From: Chryseobacterium indologenes
GTDB lineage: Bacteria > Bacteroidota > Bacteroidia > Flavobacteriales > Weeksellaceae
Direction: 5' to 3'
NCBI GenBank assembly: GCA_002439165.1
Contig: DJTE01000040.1
Location: 62,001 to 126,000 of the forward strand
DNA length: 64,000 bases
Each line of letters opens with the position of its first letter. The first letter of the stretch is position 1. Positions 35,203-43,930 of this stretch are shown one piece after another. The translations under genes and the position numbers were made by a program. Below the pieces are notes generated by a model. That model saw only the letters and a program-made list of their open reading frames with translations. It had not been told where the DNA came from and did not search any database.

Positions 35203-35814
35203 ATGAATACCAATTTTTTCAATCAGATACAAGCTTTGGACTTTACAGGGGTACTGCAACTCAACATTTCCAAAGGAGCAGAAAACAACCTTATCGTATC
35301 GGTATTGCTCAACAACGAACAATGTGGAGATAGTGCCAAAAATCTAATTCCCCCCTTAACGTTTAACGCCACTCCGCAGGAATTTGACGAGGGATTTTTT
35401 GAGCAGATAAAAGCACCTGTTAAAACCGTTTCGGGCGTAATGGTGGATATGGAAAAATTCTTAAAACAAATGGAGGAAGTCAAAAAGCAATCGGCAATGG
35501 AAAAAGAAAAGACCGAGAAAGCCAAAAAGGAAAAAGAAGCCAAAGACAAAAAATTTAAAGACGGAATGGCAAAGGCTGACGAACTCGAAAAAGAGGGCAA
35601 ATTCCGTGAAGCGTGGATGAAAGTTCCCGAGATAACCGAATTTCCCGAAAAAGCGGACGAGATACGCAAACGCAAAACATCATTGTCAGACAAATTCGCC
35701 ACACCGAGCCTTTTTGGAACAATTGAGGAAACAGCACCCGAACTGCCACAAGCAGAAGAAGTTATATCCGACTATCCCATTGATGAAACGGACGAAGAAG
35801 AAACAGAGTATTAA
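35203..35814 (+). CDS. PRTRC system protein E
   Basis: A 203-residue member of the PRTRC (ParB-related, ThiF-related cassette) protein E family: MNTNFFNQIQALDFTGVLQL start, a globular N-terminal part ending PPLTFNATPQEFDEGFF, then a Lys/Glu-rich coiled coil (about residues 85-125) and an acidic tail. PRTRC genes occur together on plasmids and ICEs; the system's function is unknown. The next gene is PRTRC C. Confidence 0.85.
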   Translation: MNTNFFNQIQALDFTGVLQLNISKGAENNLIVSVLLNNEQCGDSAKNLIPPLTFNATPQEFDEGFFEQIKAPVKTVSGVMVDMEKFLKQMEEVKKQSAMEKEKTEKAKKEKEAKDKKFKDGMAKADELEKEGKFREAWMKVPEITEFPEKADEIRKRKTSLSDKFATPSLFGTIEETAPELPQAEEVISDYPIDETDEEETEY

Positions 35815-35832
35815 CCATTAAAAACGAGCATT

Positions 35833-36051
35833 ATGTTATTAGCAACGCAATTGGAAAGAGTTTTTATACTCAAAGATAAAGGACAGGACATCAGACTGAC
35901 CGACCCCGAACCACGTTGGAGCGTGGAAGCGGTAATGAATTTTTACGCCAATATGTACCCCATACTGACTACCGCAAAAGCATCTGCACCGCAGATAAAG
36001 GACGATGCAGTCGAGTACAGATTTGAGAGCGTAATGGGAACGAAAGGGTAA
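35833..36051 (+). CDS. PRTRC system protein C
   Basis: A 72-residue protein with the PRTRC C family signature: MLLATQLERVFILKDKGQDI and PRWSVEAVMNFYANMYPILT, ending VMGTKG. Members are small, single-domain proteins. It is placed between proteins E and the third cassette gene, as is common. Confidence 0.9.
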   Translation: MLLATQLERVFILKDKGQDIRLTDPEPRWSVEAVMNFYANMYPILTTAKASAPQIKDDAVEYRFESVMGTKG

Positions 36052-36068
36052 ACCAAAATTTTAAAGCG

Positions 36069-37223
36069 ATGAACTATGCACAGACATATCCTATCGGGAA
36101 CGATTACAATACCCGAACAGCAACGACAAAGACAATTGCACCGCCAGTTAAACGAGTTCGCCAATTGGATGCAAAAGCCAAAGGATGCAAACGAAGTACG
36201 GAAAGACAAACGCAAATCAGTACCAACAGCGATGTTGCCAATGGTTTTCTAAAATGTTCGTTTCTGCCTAAACTGAAAGAAACGAAAACCGTACAGGCTT
36301 GCAGTAAATCAGACAAAACGGAAAGGGATTTTTTTCAGTCCCTTTCCAAATTGGCAGAACATTACAATATTGAACCTGCACAGACCAAACAATTTGACTA
36401 TCCCTATAATATGGCATTGGCTATGACTGATGTAGAGGAAAAGTTAAAGAGCAAGGTTTTGGATTGGGAAGAAATCCGTTTGGTACAGGACAGTAAGAAA
36501 ACCTATTTCGTAAGTGAAGAACGCTACAATACAGGAGCAACACTTTTTTACATTCCTGTTTCGCCATTGTACCGCCTTTTGCACGATAAAAAGAGAAAAT
36601 CCAACGCACATTTATTATTGTCTGTTTGTGCTTATCTGTATCATATAGCCGACATTCCGTATTACAGGCAGGAAGCAAGCTATCTCTATTGGATGTACGA
36701 AATGATGAACGATTGGGTTGAACAGGACGATTATACCGAAGAAACCGAAGTTTATTTATCAGAAATCAAACAAGCCGAATTTATCGGTGATTTTATTGAA
36801 CAACGGATTTATAACCGTATCAATCTGACCGTATTTGAACAGCGTATTGAAAAGTTCAAAGTAAGAAATGTTTTTGACAAGGAATGTTTAACCGTAGCAA
36901 AAGAAGCCTTTTCCCTGTATAAAACCTATCCGAATGAAAATGTACTCCGCAATGCCAAACCCAATGGAGAAGCATCTGGAGACGATATGGAAAATGTTAT
37001 CGGAATGGAAAAGTACATTTCATTTTACGCAGACCATAAAGGTTGGCTGAATGAAACCTTGATAGAATCCGTAAACACCGATATACAGGAATACGGACAA
37101 ATGGAAGAACCCATTATACTAAAACAGTTTGACGGCAGGGATATAACCGCCAACAATCTTTGTTTTGAAAAGAGGTTATTTCAATTATTACACAACCTAA
37201 GCGATATTTTACACCAATGTTAA
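36069..37223 (+). CDS. PRTRC cassette protein, unnamed (position of protein F)
   Basis: A 384-residue protein in the middle of the PRTRC cassette. The convincing part starts near residue 87 (FFQSLSKLAEHYNIEPAQ) and continues with TLFYIPVSPLYRLLHDKKRK, LLLSVCAYLYHIADIPYYRQ and a C-terminal helix-rich region. No enzymatic motif was seen. The first ~75 residues are low in hydrophobics and overlap a better-looking small frame, so the start is uncertain. I assign it to the cassette by position and do not give a function. Confidence 0.7.
   Translation: MNYAQTYPIGNDYNTRTATTKTIAPPVKRVRQLDAKAKGCKRSTERQTQISTNSDVANGFLKCSFLPKLKETKTVQACSKSDKTERDFFQSLSKLAEHYNIEPAQTKQFDYPYNMALAMTDVEEKLKSKVLDWEEIRLVQDSKKTYFVSEERYNTGATLFYIPVSPLYRLLHDKKRKSNAHLLLSVCAYLYHIADIPYYRQEASYLYWMYEMMNDWVEQDDYTEETEVYLSEIKQAEFIGDFIEQRIYNRINLTVFEQRIEKFKVRNVFDKECLTVAKEAFSLYKTYPNENVLRNAKPNGEASGDDMENVIGMEKYISFYADHKGWLNETLIESVNTDIQEYGQMEEPIILKQFDGRDITANNLCFEKRLFQLLHNLSDILHQC
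36076..36252 (+). CDS. Candidate small protein overlapping the start of the next gene
   Basis: A frame of 58 codons: MHRHILSGTITIPEQQRQRQ, then LHRQLNEFANWMQKP and a basic tail ending AMLPMVF. The composition looks more protein-like (hydrophobic start, helical QLNEFANW) than the same bases in the frame of the longer neighbour, which there is a Thr/Lys/Arg/Ser-rich string. It may be a separate gene, with the true start of the longer gene further downstream. Not proven. Confidence 0.4.
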   Translation: MHRHILSGTITIPEQQRQRQLHRQLNEFANWMQKPKDANEVRKDKRKSVPTAMLPMVF

Positions 37224-37233
37224 ACACAAGAAT

Positions 37234-37959
37234 ATGGAAACGATTAACGATATAACACAGGACTTCGGGACATTATACCACCCCAAATCGGCTTTGGTAT
37301 TCTACGAAACCAAAGAACGGACAACCGATGTGTATGTAGAGCATTTTGATATGGATAAAAACGGAAATCCAATCAATGCCCACCCATTGACCGTGAGAGA
37401 AGCAAATATATTGGCAAAGTCACTTCGCACCGAAAAAGACAAGGACAAAGCCTTTTTAAAACCAAACGGAATTTTACCGACAAACATTTTGCACCTTAAT
37501 CCGAGTGCAGAAAAAGCCACGGTAATCTGGTACACCAAAGCACAGCAAAGAAAGTTGTTTTTTGTGGACGGTCTGAAAATTCCCAATGGTAAAGCCTTTG
37601 TACCGCCAATGCTTTGGAAAGCAAGCAAAAACAGTCTTGCCGTTTATTCCCTTTCGAGTGACAGAAGACCGAACGATAAGACTAAACTGCATTACGCTCC
37701 GTTTTTCAATATTTACGAAGATGGTAAAGTTTGTATGGGTACAGTAAGCGTTGATATTAAAAAATCGGCTTCGGTGGAAGAATTTATACAGGCTTGGGAA
37801 CACTACTTTTTCAATAGTTATTTCAGCCACTTATTGGGCAAACACAATCCCATAAAAGGCGATTGCGTAAAAGTTTGGAAAGACCTTATCAATACAGATA
37901 AACCCTTTCCGAAAGAAGTATTGAAACCGTATAACAAAACCCTTAAAAATCTATTGTAA
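37234..37959 (+). CDS. PRTRC system protein B
   Basis: A 241-residue PRTRC B family protein: METINDITQDFGTLYHPKSA start, VIWYTKAQQRKLFFVDGLKI and KAFVPPMLWKASKNSLAVY in the middle, and AWEHYFFNSYFSHLLGKHNP near the end. Its last base is the first base of the ThiF gene start (TAATG), so the two are translationally coupled. Confidence 0.88.
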   Translation: METINDITQDFGTLYHPKSALVFYETKERTTDVYVEHFDMDKNGNPINAHPLTVREANILAKSLRTEKDKDKAFLKPNGILPTNILHLNPSAEKATVIWYTKAQQRKLFFVDGLKIPNGKAFVPPMLWKASKNSLAVYSLSSDRRPNDKTKLHYAPFFNIYEDGKVCMGTVSVDIKKSASVEEFIQAWEHYFFNSYFSHLLGKHNPIKGDCVKVWKDLINTDKPFPKEVLKPYNKTLKNLL

Positions 37960-38768
37960 TGGAAACAGTAAAAACAGCCGTTCATTTTACGGACAACTAT
38001 TTGATAAGCCCTACTAACCCGATTGAAGTCAATTTGATTGGTGCAGGTGGCACAGGTTCAAAGGTGCTGACCGCCTTAATGGAAATGAACCACAGTTTAA
38101 CAGAATTGGGACACGCAGGATTGCATGTTCGTTTGTGGGATGATGATATTATCACGGAAGCCAATTTAGGCAGACAGCGATTTGCACCGAGTGAAACAGG
38201 CTTGTACAAATCGGTAGCACTCATAAACCGTGTTAATCGGTTTATGGGAACAAATTGGAAAGCAGAAACCCAAAAGTTTGAACGCAATTCTTTAGGAGGA
38301 CTGCCCGAAAATGCGAAAGCTACGATTTATATTACTTGTGTGGATAATGTAAAGACAAGGTTTGATATTGCAGAAATGCTCAAAGCAATGAGTAAACAAC
38401 GCAGAGCCAACCGTGATGAACCAAAATATTGGTTGGATTTTGGAAACAGCCAACATACAGGGCAAGTGTTACTATCTACCATCGGAAGTATCAAACAACC
38501 CGACTCTGAAAGGTATGAAACGGTGGCAAGCCTGCCAATGGTTACAGATGAATTTGGAGAACTGCTAAACCAGTCCGAACAAACGGACGATACGCCAAGT
38601 TGCAGTTTGGCAGAAGCTTTAGAAAAACAGGATTTGTATATCAATGCAACATTGGCTCAAATGGGTTGTTCGCTGTTGTGGAATATGTTTCGCTACGGAA
38701 TGACCGAAAACAGGGGATTTTTCATTAATCTGAAAAATTTCCACACCCAACCCCTGAAAGTCGCCTGA
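37959..38768 (+). CDS. PRTRC system ThiF-family protein
   Basis: A 269-residue protein of the ThiF/MoeB/HesA (E1-like) superfamily. The Rossmann nucleotide site is NLIGAGGTGSKVLTALMEMN, followed by VRLWDDDIITEANLGRQRFA, the ATP-contact Arg and Asp region. Family members adenylate the C-terminus of a ubiquitin-like partner. No ubiquitin-like gene was seen here, and a CxxC zinc pair is not obvious. It ends the PRTRC cassette. Confidence 0.9.
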   Translation: METVKTAVHFTDNYLISPTNPIEVNLIGAGGTGSKVLTALMEMNHSLTELGHAGLHVRLWDDDIITEANLGRQRFAPSETGLYKSVALINRVNRFMGTNWKAETQKFERNSLGGLPENAKATIYITCVDNVKTRFDIAEMLKAMSKQRRANRDEPKYWLDFGNSQHTGQVLLSTIGSIKQPDSERYETVASLPMVTDEFGELLNQSEQTDDTPSCSLAEALEKQDLYINATLAQMGCSLLWNMFRYGMTENRGFFINLKNFHTQPLKVA

Positions 38769-39132
38769 CCCCAAAAGGTCGGGCGGCGAAAAGACGCATC
38801 CTTCCTTTGGTCGGAACCGCCTTTTCGCATTTAAAAAGGTGCAACCACTTTCCTAAAATGCACCGCTATGCAGTTCCCTTTCTCTACATTTTACCAAACA
38901 GGTTGCGACATTCTTTTCATGGGATATTCATTATCCCATTTGTTGTTTTTGGAAATGACTTCTTTTCTTTTCACATCTGCGACCAAAGAAAAGAAGCAAA
39001 AGAACGTCGCTTGATTAGAAATAATACTTTGAAAGCAATTTATCATACAATACCATTTTTTTTATAAATTAGCCAAAGGCTTGAAGTATTGTTTGTTGCT
39101 CAACGAGATTGTAAAACTTATTTTCAATTTAA
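38769..39132 (+). other. Junction between PRTRC cassette and defence cargo, with hairpins
   Basis: Gene-free apart from a weak plus-strand frame. It begins with a GACC/GGTC hairpin around the ThiF stop. Two overlapping inverted repeats follow: GGCGG / CCGCC (38782-38786, 38817-38821) and GCGAAAAG / CTTTTCGC (38786-38793, 38821-38828). They share a base on each side. From about 39000 the sequence becomes very AT-rich, marking the cargo boundary. Confidence 0.5.
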
Positions 39133-39161
39133 TTGATTCTATACATACCATTATAGCTTTG
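39133..39161 (+). promoter_or_regulatory. Promoter of the Gabija-like operon
   Basis: TTG (39133-39135), an 18-base spacer and TAGCTTTG (39154-39161) fit the flavobacterial TTG / TAnnTTTG promoter. The ATG lies 29 bases downstream, so the leader would be about 20 bases with the A-rich ribosome site AAGAAAAG. Confidence 0.65.
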
Positions 39162-39189
39162 TTTATTTATTTCTAACCAAGAAAAGCAA

Positions 39190-41118
39190 ATGTATTTATC
39201 CTATATAAAAGTTGAGAATTACAAAGGAATCGAAGCAATTGAAACAGAATTTGACCCCAAATTAAATATAATTATTGGTGAAAATGGGTGTGGAAAATCA
39301 GCAATCATTGACGCTATACGTCTGTTATATAATATTGGAGAGCCTATCAGAGAGATTTCTGTTTCATCTGATGACTTTCATCAAAAAACAGTAGAGAACG
39401 GAGGAATCAAAACTATTCAAAAGTCTTCACTCATTACTATAACATATGTTTTCAAAGGGCTATCTACAGCGCAAAAAGGAGCTTTTTATGAATATATGGT
39501 AATCGATCCTAATAAAATCGAAGAAGATTATGCTAAAATATCGATTTCTTACGAAGAGAAAGATGGGAAATATCCGAACTTCTCATATAATACAGGAAAT
39601 ATTGATGGGCAAAAAGCCGATTATAAAACATTTGAACTTTTTCAACATTACTATTTAGGGGCATTGAGAGATAGTACTAAAGATCTACTGAGCACTCGGA
39701 ATAATATTCTTGGAAAAGTTATAAGACGATTTGTAAAGAGAGAAAAGTCTGAGTCTGAAATTGAACAAATTATTAAAGATGCTAATTCTCAATTGTTGAG
39801 CCGTGATGAGGTAAAAAATACCAGAGATGGGGTGAATACAAATCTCGAAAGTATTTTTAAGAAAGTTATTGATAATAAAATTGGGGTTAGAATTGAAGAA
39901 GCAAAAACAGAATATATTGTTAATGCTATTAAACCCTATCTTCCACATGATAGATCAACCCTAACGGATGAAGGATTTCATTTATGGCAAAATAGTTTAG
40001 GGTTAAACAATCTGATATACATAGCAGTAGTTCTTGGTGATATAAAAGAGCAAATTAAAGATAATGGTCTTCCTCATTTCGCCTTATTAATTGAAGAGCC
40101 TGAATCTCATCTGCATCCCCAATTGCAACTAAGCCTTTATAACTTTCTCAACAATGCAAATGCTACCGAAAATAGTCAGCTATTTATAACTACTCATTCA
40201 CCGACTTTAACTTCAAAAGTCCCCCTAAAGAATCTTATCCTTTTGGATTGTGGCAAAGCGACAAAACTTGATAAACAATTTCAAAATAGAGAGTCTGAAA
40301 AATTAATCGAAGATACCACCAAAAATAAGGAATTGTTAGATCCTGATTTGGAAAATAGAATGAAGAAGCTTCAGAGATATATAGACGTGACCAAATCTCA
40401 ACTTTTATTTGCAAAATCAATTTTGTTCATTGAAGGTATTTCAGAAGAACTATTGATTTCAGCGTTTACTCTTTTGGAGGACTATAAATTGGAGGATTAC
40501 AGAACCGAAATTGTTAACGTAAAAGGAACATCTTTCTATCCATTCCTCTATCTTTTTAATCATTCAAATCTATTAGAGAGAATTAACAAACCTATTTCCA
40601 TCATCACAGATGATGATAGATTTACAGATTCGAAAAAAACTGAATATAGTTTTGATAGTTTGATAAATGATACCACTATTCTCGATCTGTTAGATGATTC
40701 TATTCAAAAAGGTAATGCAGTATCGAGAATAAAAAACTTGAATTCTGTAAAGAATAATGCAGATAACATTCAAATCTTTGAGTCATTCAAAACATTAGAA
40801 TACGAAATTGCATTGCATAACATAAATGATGATAGGAGAAATTTTAAAAGCAACTTTTTAGTACAATATTTAGACCTTGTAGAAAGTGCTAAAATCATTA
40901 AAATTGTTGCTTATATGGCGACATTTGCTACAGATTTAATGACAGATGAGCAAAGAAGGAAAGTTGCAATTCTCCTATGGAAAACTTTTCCCGCTAAAGC
41001 TGAATTTGCACAGGACTTCTCAATTCATTTGCTGGATAATTTGGAAGATGCAAAAGCATCATTTATGGTTCCAAAGTATATATTAAATGCATTAACTCAT
41101 TTAAAAAACGGATTATAA
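39190..41118 (+). CDS. gajA: OLD-family ATPase/TOPRIM nuclease, GajA-like
   Basis: A 642-residue protein with an ABC-type ATPase domain and a C-terminal TOPRIM nuclease domain. Seen: Walker A GENGCGKSA (30-38), signature NSLGLNNLIYIA (268-279), Walker B LLIEEPESHLHP (299-310), His switch TTHSP (334-338), TOPRIM Glu in FIEGISEELLI (413-423) and the DxD in ITDDDRF (472-478). With the UvrD-like gene overlapping by one base this is the Gabija arrangement: GajA senses nucleotide loss and nicks DNA during phage infection. It is somewhat longer than the archetype (about 578 residues). AT-rich compared with its surroundings. A plain OLD nuclease is the alternative. Confidence 0.8.
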   Translation: MYLSYIKVENYKGIEAIETEFDPKLNIIIGENGCGKSAIIDAIRLLYNIGEPIREISVSSDDFHQKTVENGGIKTIQKSSLITITYVFKGLSTAQKGAFYEYMVIDPNKIEEDYAKISISYEEKDGKYPNFSYNTGNIDGQKADYKTFELFQHYYLGALRDSTKDLLSTRNNILGKVIRRFVKREKSESEIEQIIKDANSQLLSRDEVKNTRDGVNTNLESIFKKVIDNKIGVRIEEAKTEYIVNAIKPYLPHDRSTLTDEGFHLWQNSLGLNNLIYIAVVLGDIKEQIKDNGLPHFALLIEEPESHLHPQLQLSLYNFLNNANATENSQLFITTHSPTLTSKVPLKNLILLDCGKATKLDKQFQNRESEKLIEDTTKNKELLDPDLENRMKKLQRYIDVTKSQLLFAKSILFIEGISEELLISAFTLLEDYKLEDYRTEIVNVKGTSFYPFLYLFNHSNLLERINKPISIITDDDRFTDSKKTEYSFDSLINDTTILDLLDDSIQKGNAVSRIKNLNSVKNNADNIQIFESFKTLEYEIALHNINDDRRNFKSNFLVQYLDLVESAKIIKIVAYMATFATDLMTDEQRRKVAILLWKTFPAKAEFAQDFSIHLLDNLEDAKASFMVPKYILNALTHLKNGL

Positions 41119-42938
41119 TGTATTTTGAAAATGAGGAAAGATTAGCTTATCTACAAGCTAGGGGGAAAGTTATTCTAAGTGCCTGCCCAGGTAGTGGAAA
41201 AACAACCACTATTGCGAAGAAGATTTTAAATTTAGAAACTTCAAAAGAAATCGGAGGTCATTCTGGTGTAGCTTGTTTATCGTTCACTAATTCTGCTAAA
41301 GACGAAATTAATGAAGCATATAGAAAGCTAAGCGGTAAATCACTTCAGTTTCCTAACCACGTATCAACCATTGATAGTTTTATAAATAAATTTATTACAC
41401 TTCCTTTTTATAATTTGCTTAATCGTGATTTCAATAGACCAAAGATACTTGATCATACAAATATCTTAGATGACATGTGGAAAACGACCTACGTAAAAAA
41501 TGGAAAGACACTAGATGGTTTGTTACGACCTTTGAATAACGCAGAATATAAAGCAAAAAATAATCGCAGTATTTTTCATTTATATCCTCCGAGCGAAATA
41601 AGAATTGAGCCTGATGGTACATTTTCAATAAATGGTAATCAACCATCTCTGGATAAAGTAGATAGAGAGAATTTTAATAAGTATTGTCAGCTAATAAAAA
41701 ATAGACAATTTACAAAAGGTCTTATATCAACTGGAGACTCTGCATATATTGCACTACATTTATTAAGAAATAACCCCAAAATTTGCCAATGGCTTAGTCT
41801 AAGATTCCCTTTTGTTATAATTGATGAGGCTCAGGACAATTCTTTAATACAGCACGCCATATTTGAGGAATTGGTGAACCAAGGCCTGAAAAACATTGAA
41901 TTAATTGGAGACCCTTATCAAAGCCTGTATGAATGGAGAGACGCAAAACCTGATGAATTCTTAAGAAAATATGAAAGCGATCAAACTTGGCAATCTTATG
42001 ACTTGACCGACAATAGACGTTCGCCTCAAAGTATCATTGATGTTTTTTCTAAAGTTAGACGTTCAGACGACTTAGCAATTAATAGTGTTGACTGTGAGGA
42101 GCAAAATAACTCTGTTATAGTGTACAAATATTCAAGCAATAATCACCAATTAATAATTAAACATTATGACGATTATTGTTCAACAAAGAAACACCTTAAT
42201 AGCTGTATTGTAGTTAGGGGAAATTCGTTAAAAGATTCGTTGCTGGGAAAAAAACTAGAACAAAGACCTTGGGGTACAGAACTACCTAAAGATATCATTT
42301 ATGCTAAAAATCTCTACATCAGCGGTGATATTAAAAATGCAATAAAAGAAATACGAGCAATAAGTATTCAGCTCATTTATACTGATACATCTGATTATCA
42401 TATACTAAAGGAAATTGAAAAAGAAAAGAGTGTTGATCCTCATTTTAATTCTTTAATGATTACCATCTTAAATGAATTACCTGATTTTAGCAAAACTGTA
42501 CAAGACTGGACAACAGAAACTCAGCTTTTTCTAAAAAACAGATTGAAACTTAATTATGACGTTGACTTTAATTTACGAAATAGAAAATCAAAATACTTCG
42601 AAAAAACTACATTATTGGAAACCGTAAGCCAGCATTTCAAGAAGTCTTTTTCTGCTTTTAATATTCCCATTACAACAATACACCAAGTCAAAGGTCAAAC
42701 CTTGGATTCAATTCTTGTTTTCTTCAATGAAAGAAAGCATAAGGATAACATCTTATTTGAAAACATATCAAACAGCGGAAATATTTTTCCTGATGAAACG
42801 AGGAGATTAATATATGTAGCCCTATCCAGACCAAAATATCTATTAGCAATGGCATTTCCGGATAGTATAAAAGATATTGATCTCAAAAAGAAATTTGGTG
42901 AAGCCATAAAGATAGTAACACAAGAAGAATTGATATAA
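41118..42938 (+). CDS. gajB: UvrD/PcrA-like superfamily 1 helicase, GajB-like
   Basis: A 606-residue SF1A helicase that overlaps the previous gene by one base (TAATG). Walker A is ACPGSGKTT (22-30), Walker B is IIDEAQDN (DEAQD at 236-240), motif IV-like DNRRSPQSI lies near 300, motif V is TTIHQVKGQTLDSI (from 519) and motif VI is YVALSRPK (566-573). In Gabija, GajB is recruited by GajA and binds or unwinds broken DNA. It is about 110 residues longer than the archetypal GajB, mostly in the middle. Confidence 0.8.
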   Translation: MYFENEERLAYLQARGKVILSACPGSGKTTTIAKKILNLETSKEIGGHSGVACLSFTNSAKDEINEAYRKLSGKSLQFPNHVSTIDSFINKFITLPFYNLLNRDFNRPKILDHTNILDDMWKTTYVKNGKTLDGLLRPLNNAEYKAKNNRSIFHLYPPSEIRIEPDGTFSINGNQPSLDKVDRENFNKYCQLIKNRQFTKGLISTGDSAYIALHLLRNNPKICQWLSLRFPFVIIDEAQDNSLIQHAIFEELVNQGLKNIELIGDPYQSLYEWRDAKPDEFLRKYESDQTWQSYDLTDNRRSPQSIIDVFSKVRRSDDLAINSVDCEEQNNSVIVYKYSSNNHQLIIKHYDDYCSTKKHLNSCIVVRGNSLKDSLLGKKLEQRPWGTELPKDIIYAKNLYISGDIKNAIKEIRAISIQLIYTDTSDYHILKEIEKEKSVDPHFNSLMITILNELPDFSKTVQDWTTETQLFLKNRLKLNYDVDFNLRNRKSKYFEKTTLLETVSQHFKKSFSAFNIPITTIHQVKGQTLDSILVFFNERKHKDNILFENISNSGNIFPDETRRLIYVALSRPKYLLAMAFPDSIKDIDLKKKFGEAIKIVTQEELI

Positions 42939-43001
42939 CTGCTGACGTTTCGAAAAGATTGTGAAAGGGATAGTCAAAGAATATATTTACAAAAAAAGTA
43001 T

Positions 43002-43016
43002 GCACCAAAATGGTGC
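43002..43016 (+). other. Short hairpin between gajB-like and third gene
   Basis: GCACCA / TGGTGC with a 3-base loop, followed by TTAAAAATT rather than a T run. It may be a weak terminator or attenuator between the helicase gene and the HNH-like gene. Confidence 0.45.
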
Positions 43017-43036
43017 TTAAAAATTAGTAAAAGCAA

Positions 43037-43921
43037 ATGCTAACCTATAACGAACTTATAGAACTAAGAGACCAATTAGTAAATAGCGAAATTCAGTTGG
43101 AACTTGCAAAAGCACAGTATTGGAATGGGTCCAAAGAGGAACAGCGCTCCTGGCATACAAAAGACTGGAAAGAAAGGAGGTCAGAATTTATTAAAGATAA
43201 ATGCGAAATTTGCAGTAGTACTGATACATTAACTATACAACATAATTCTCATCCAAGAAAATATTCCGATTATTTAAGAGAACTAATAAGAGGATATACT
43301 AAAGACTACATAGATAGCAATCAAGAAGTTAGTAAGTCTGATTTTACAGATTATGTGCTAAAAAAATATAATTATGAACCCGTTCCACTTTGTTCAAATT
43401 GCAATAACAAAAATCCAAGCGTAAGGGTAAGGAAAACTCCAAAATATCGCTGTGCAGATTGTAAGCATGAATTTGATGAAGCAATTTTCAGAACGGCAAA
43501 TGAACTCATTTCTATATTTTACGAAAATGAAGATGCTTACGAGGTTCAAGATAAATGTTTTGTTTCAAAGGATAAATGGGCAAATAAGAACAATCTATCT
43601 AATATCCGATATTGGTTACAAAGAGAACGTGCTAAAAATAAGGATGCAGAGCAGATTGAGAAAGAAGCTTTTTTACTTCATGTAAATGACTGTATCAAAT
43701 ATCTTTCCTTTGAAGATGCAATAACTGCGTGCAGAAAATGCGCTTATAATCTTGATATCAAAAAGATGGAACTATGTCCTCAATGTAAGCAAAATTATAA
43801 AGGACTTCAGTATCCAACCTGTATCGATTGTTTGCCCGAAGAAAAGCGAAAAGCTGCACTAAAAAGTATACAATTCGGAAAAGAATGGCATGAAATGCAT
43901 AAAGGGTTGGGGATTGACTAA
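43037..43921 (+). CDS. HNH-like protein with multiple zinc ribbons, possible third component
   Basis: A 294-residue protein I do not recognise as a named family. It has six CxxC pairs: CEIC (56-59), CSNC (119-122), CADC (139-142), CRKC (232-235), CPQC (247-250) and CIDC (262-265). Between the first two lies IQHNSHPRKY (His69, His72), an HNH-endonuclease-like spacing. The rest reads as zinc ribbons around a helical charged middle. The ribosome-site context (AAAAGCAAATG) is the same as that of the GajA-like gene, and the base composition matches the cargo. It is 98 bases behind gajB in the same direction. Role inferred only from position: nuclease or DNA-sensing partner. Confidence 0.65.
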   Translation: MLTYNELIELRDQLVNSEIQLELAKAQYWNGSKEEQRSWHTKDWKERRSEFIKDKCEICSSTDTLTIQHNSHPRKYSDYLRELIRGYTKDYIDSNQEVSKSDFTDYVLKKYNYEPVPLCSNCNNKNPSVRVRKTPKYRCADCKHEFDEAIFRTANELISIFYENEDAYEVQDKCFVSKDKWANKNNLSNIRYWLQRERAKNKDAEQIEKEAFLLHVNDCIKYLSFEDAITACRKCAYNLDIKKMELCPQCKQNYKGLQYPTCIDCLPEEKRKAALKSIQFGKEWHEMHKGLGID

Positions 43922-43930
43922 ATATAATAA

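Noticed and set aside
38807..39067. Open frame of 86 codons before the defence cargo
   Set aside because: Its start lies within the hairpin region; composition is aromatic and irregular, without ribosome site or recognisable motif, and it ends in AT-rich cargo sequence. Not supported as a gene.
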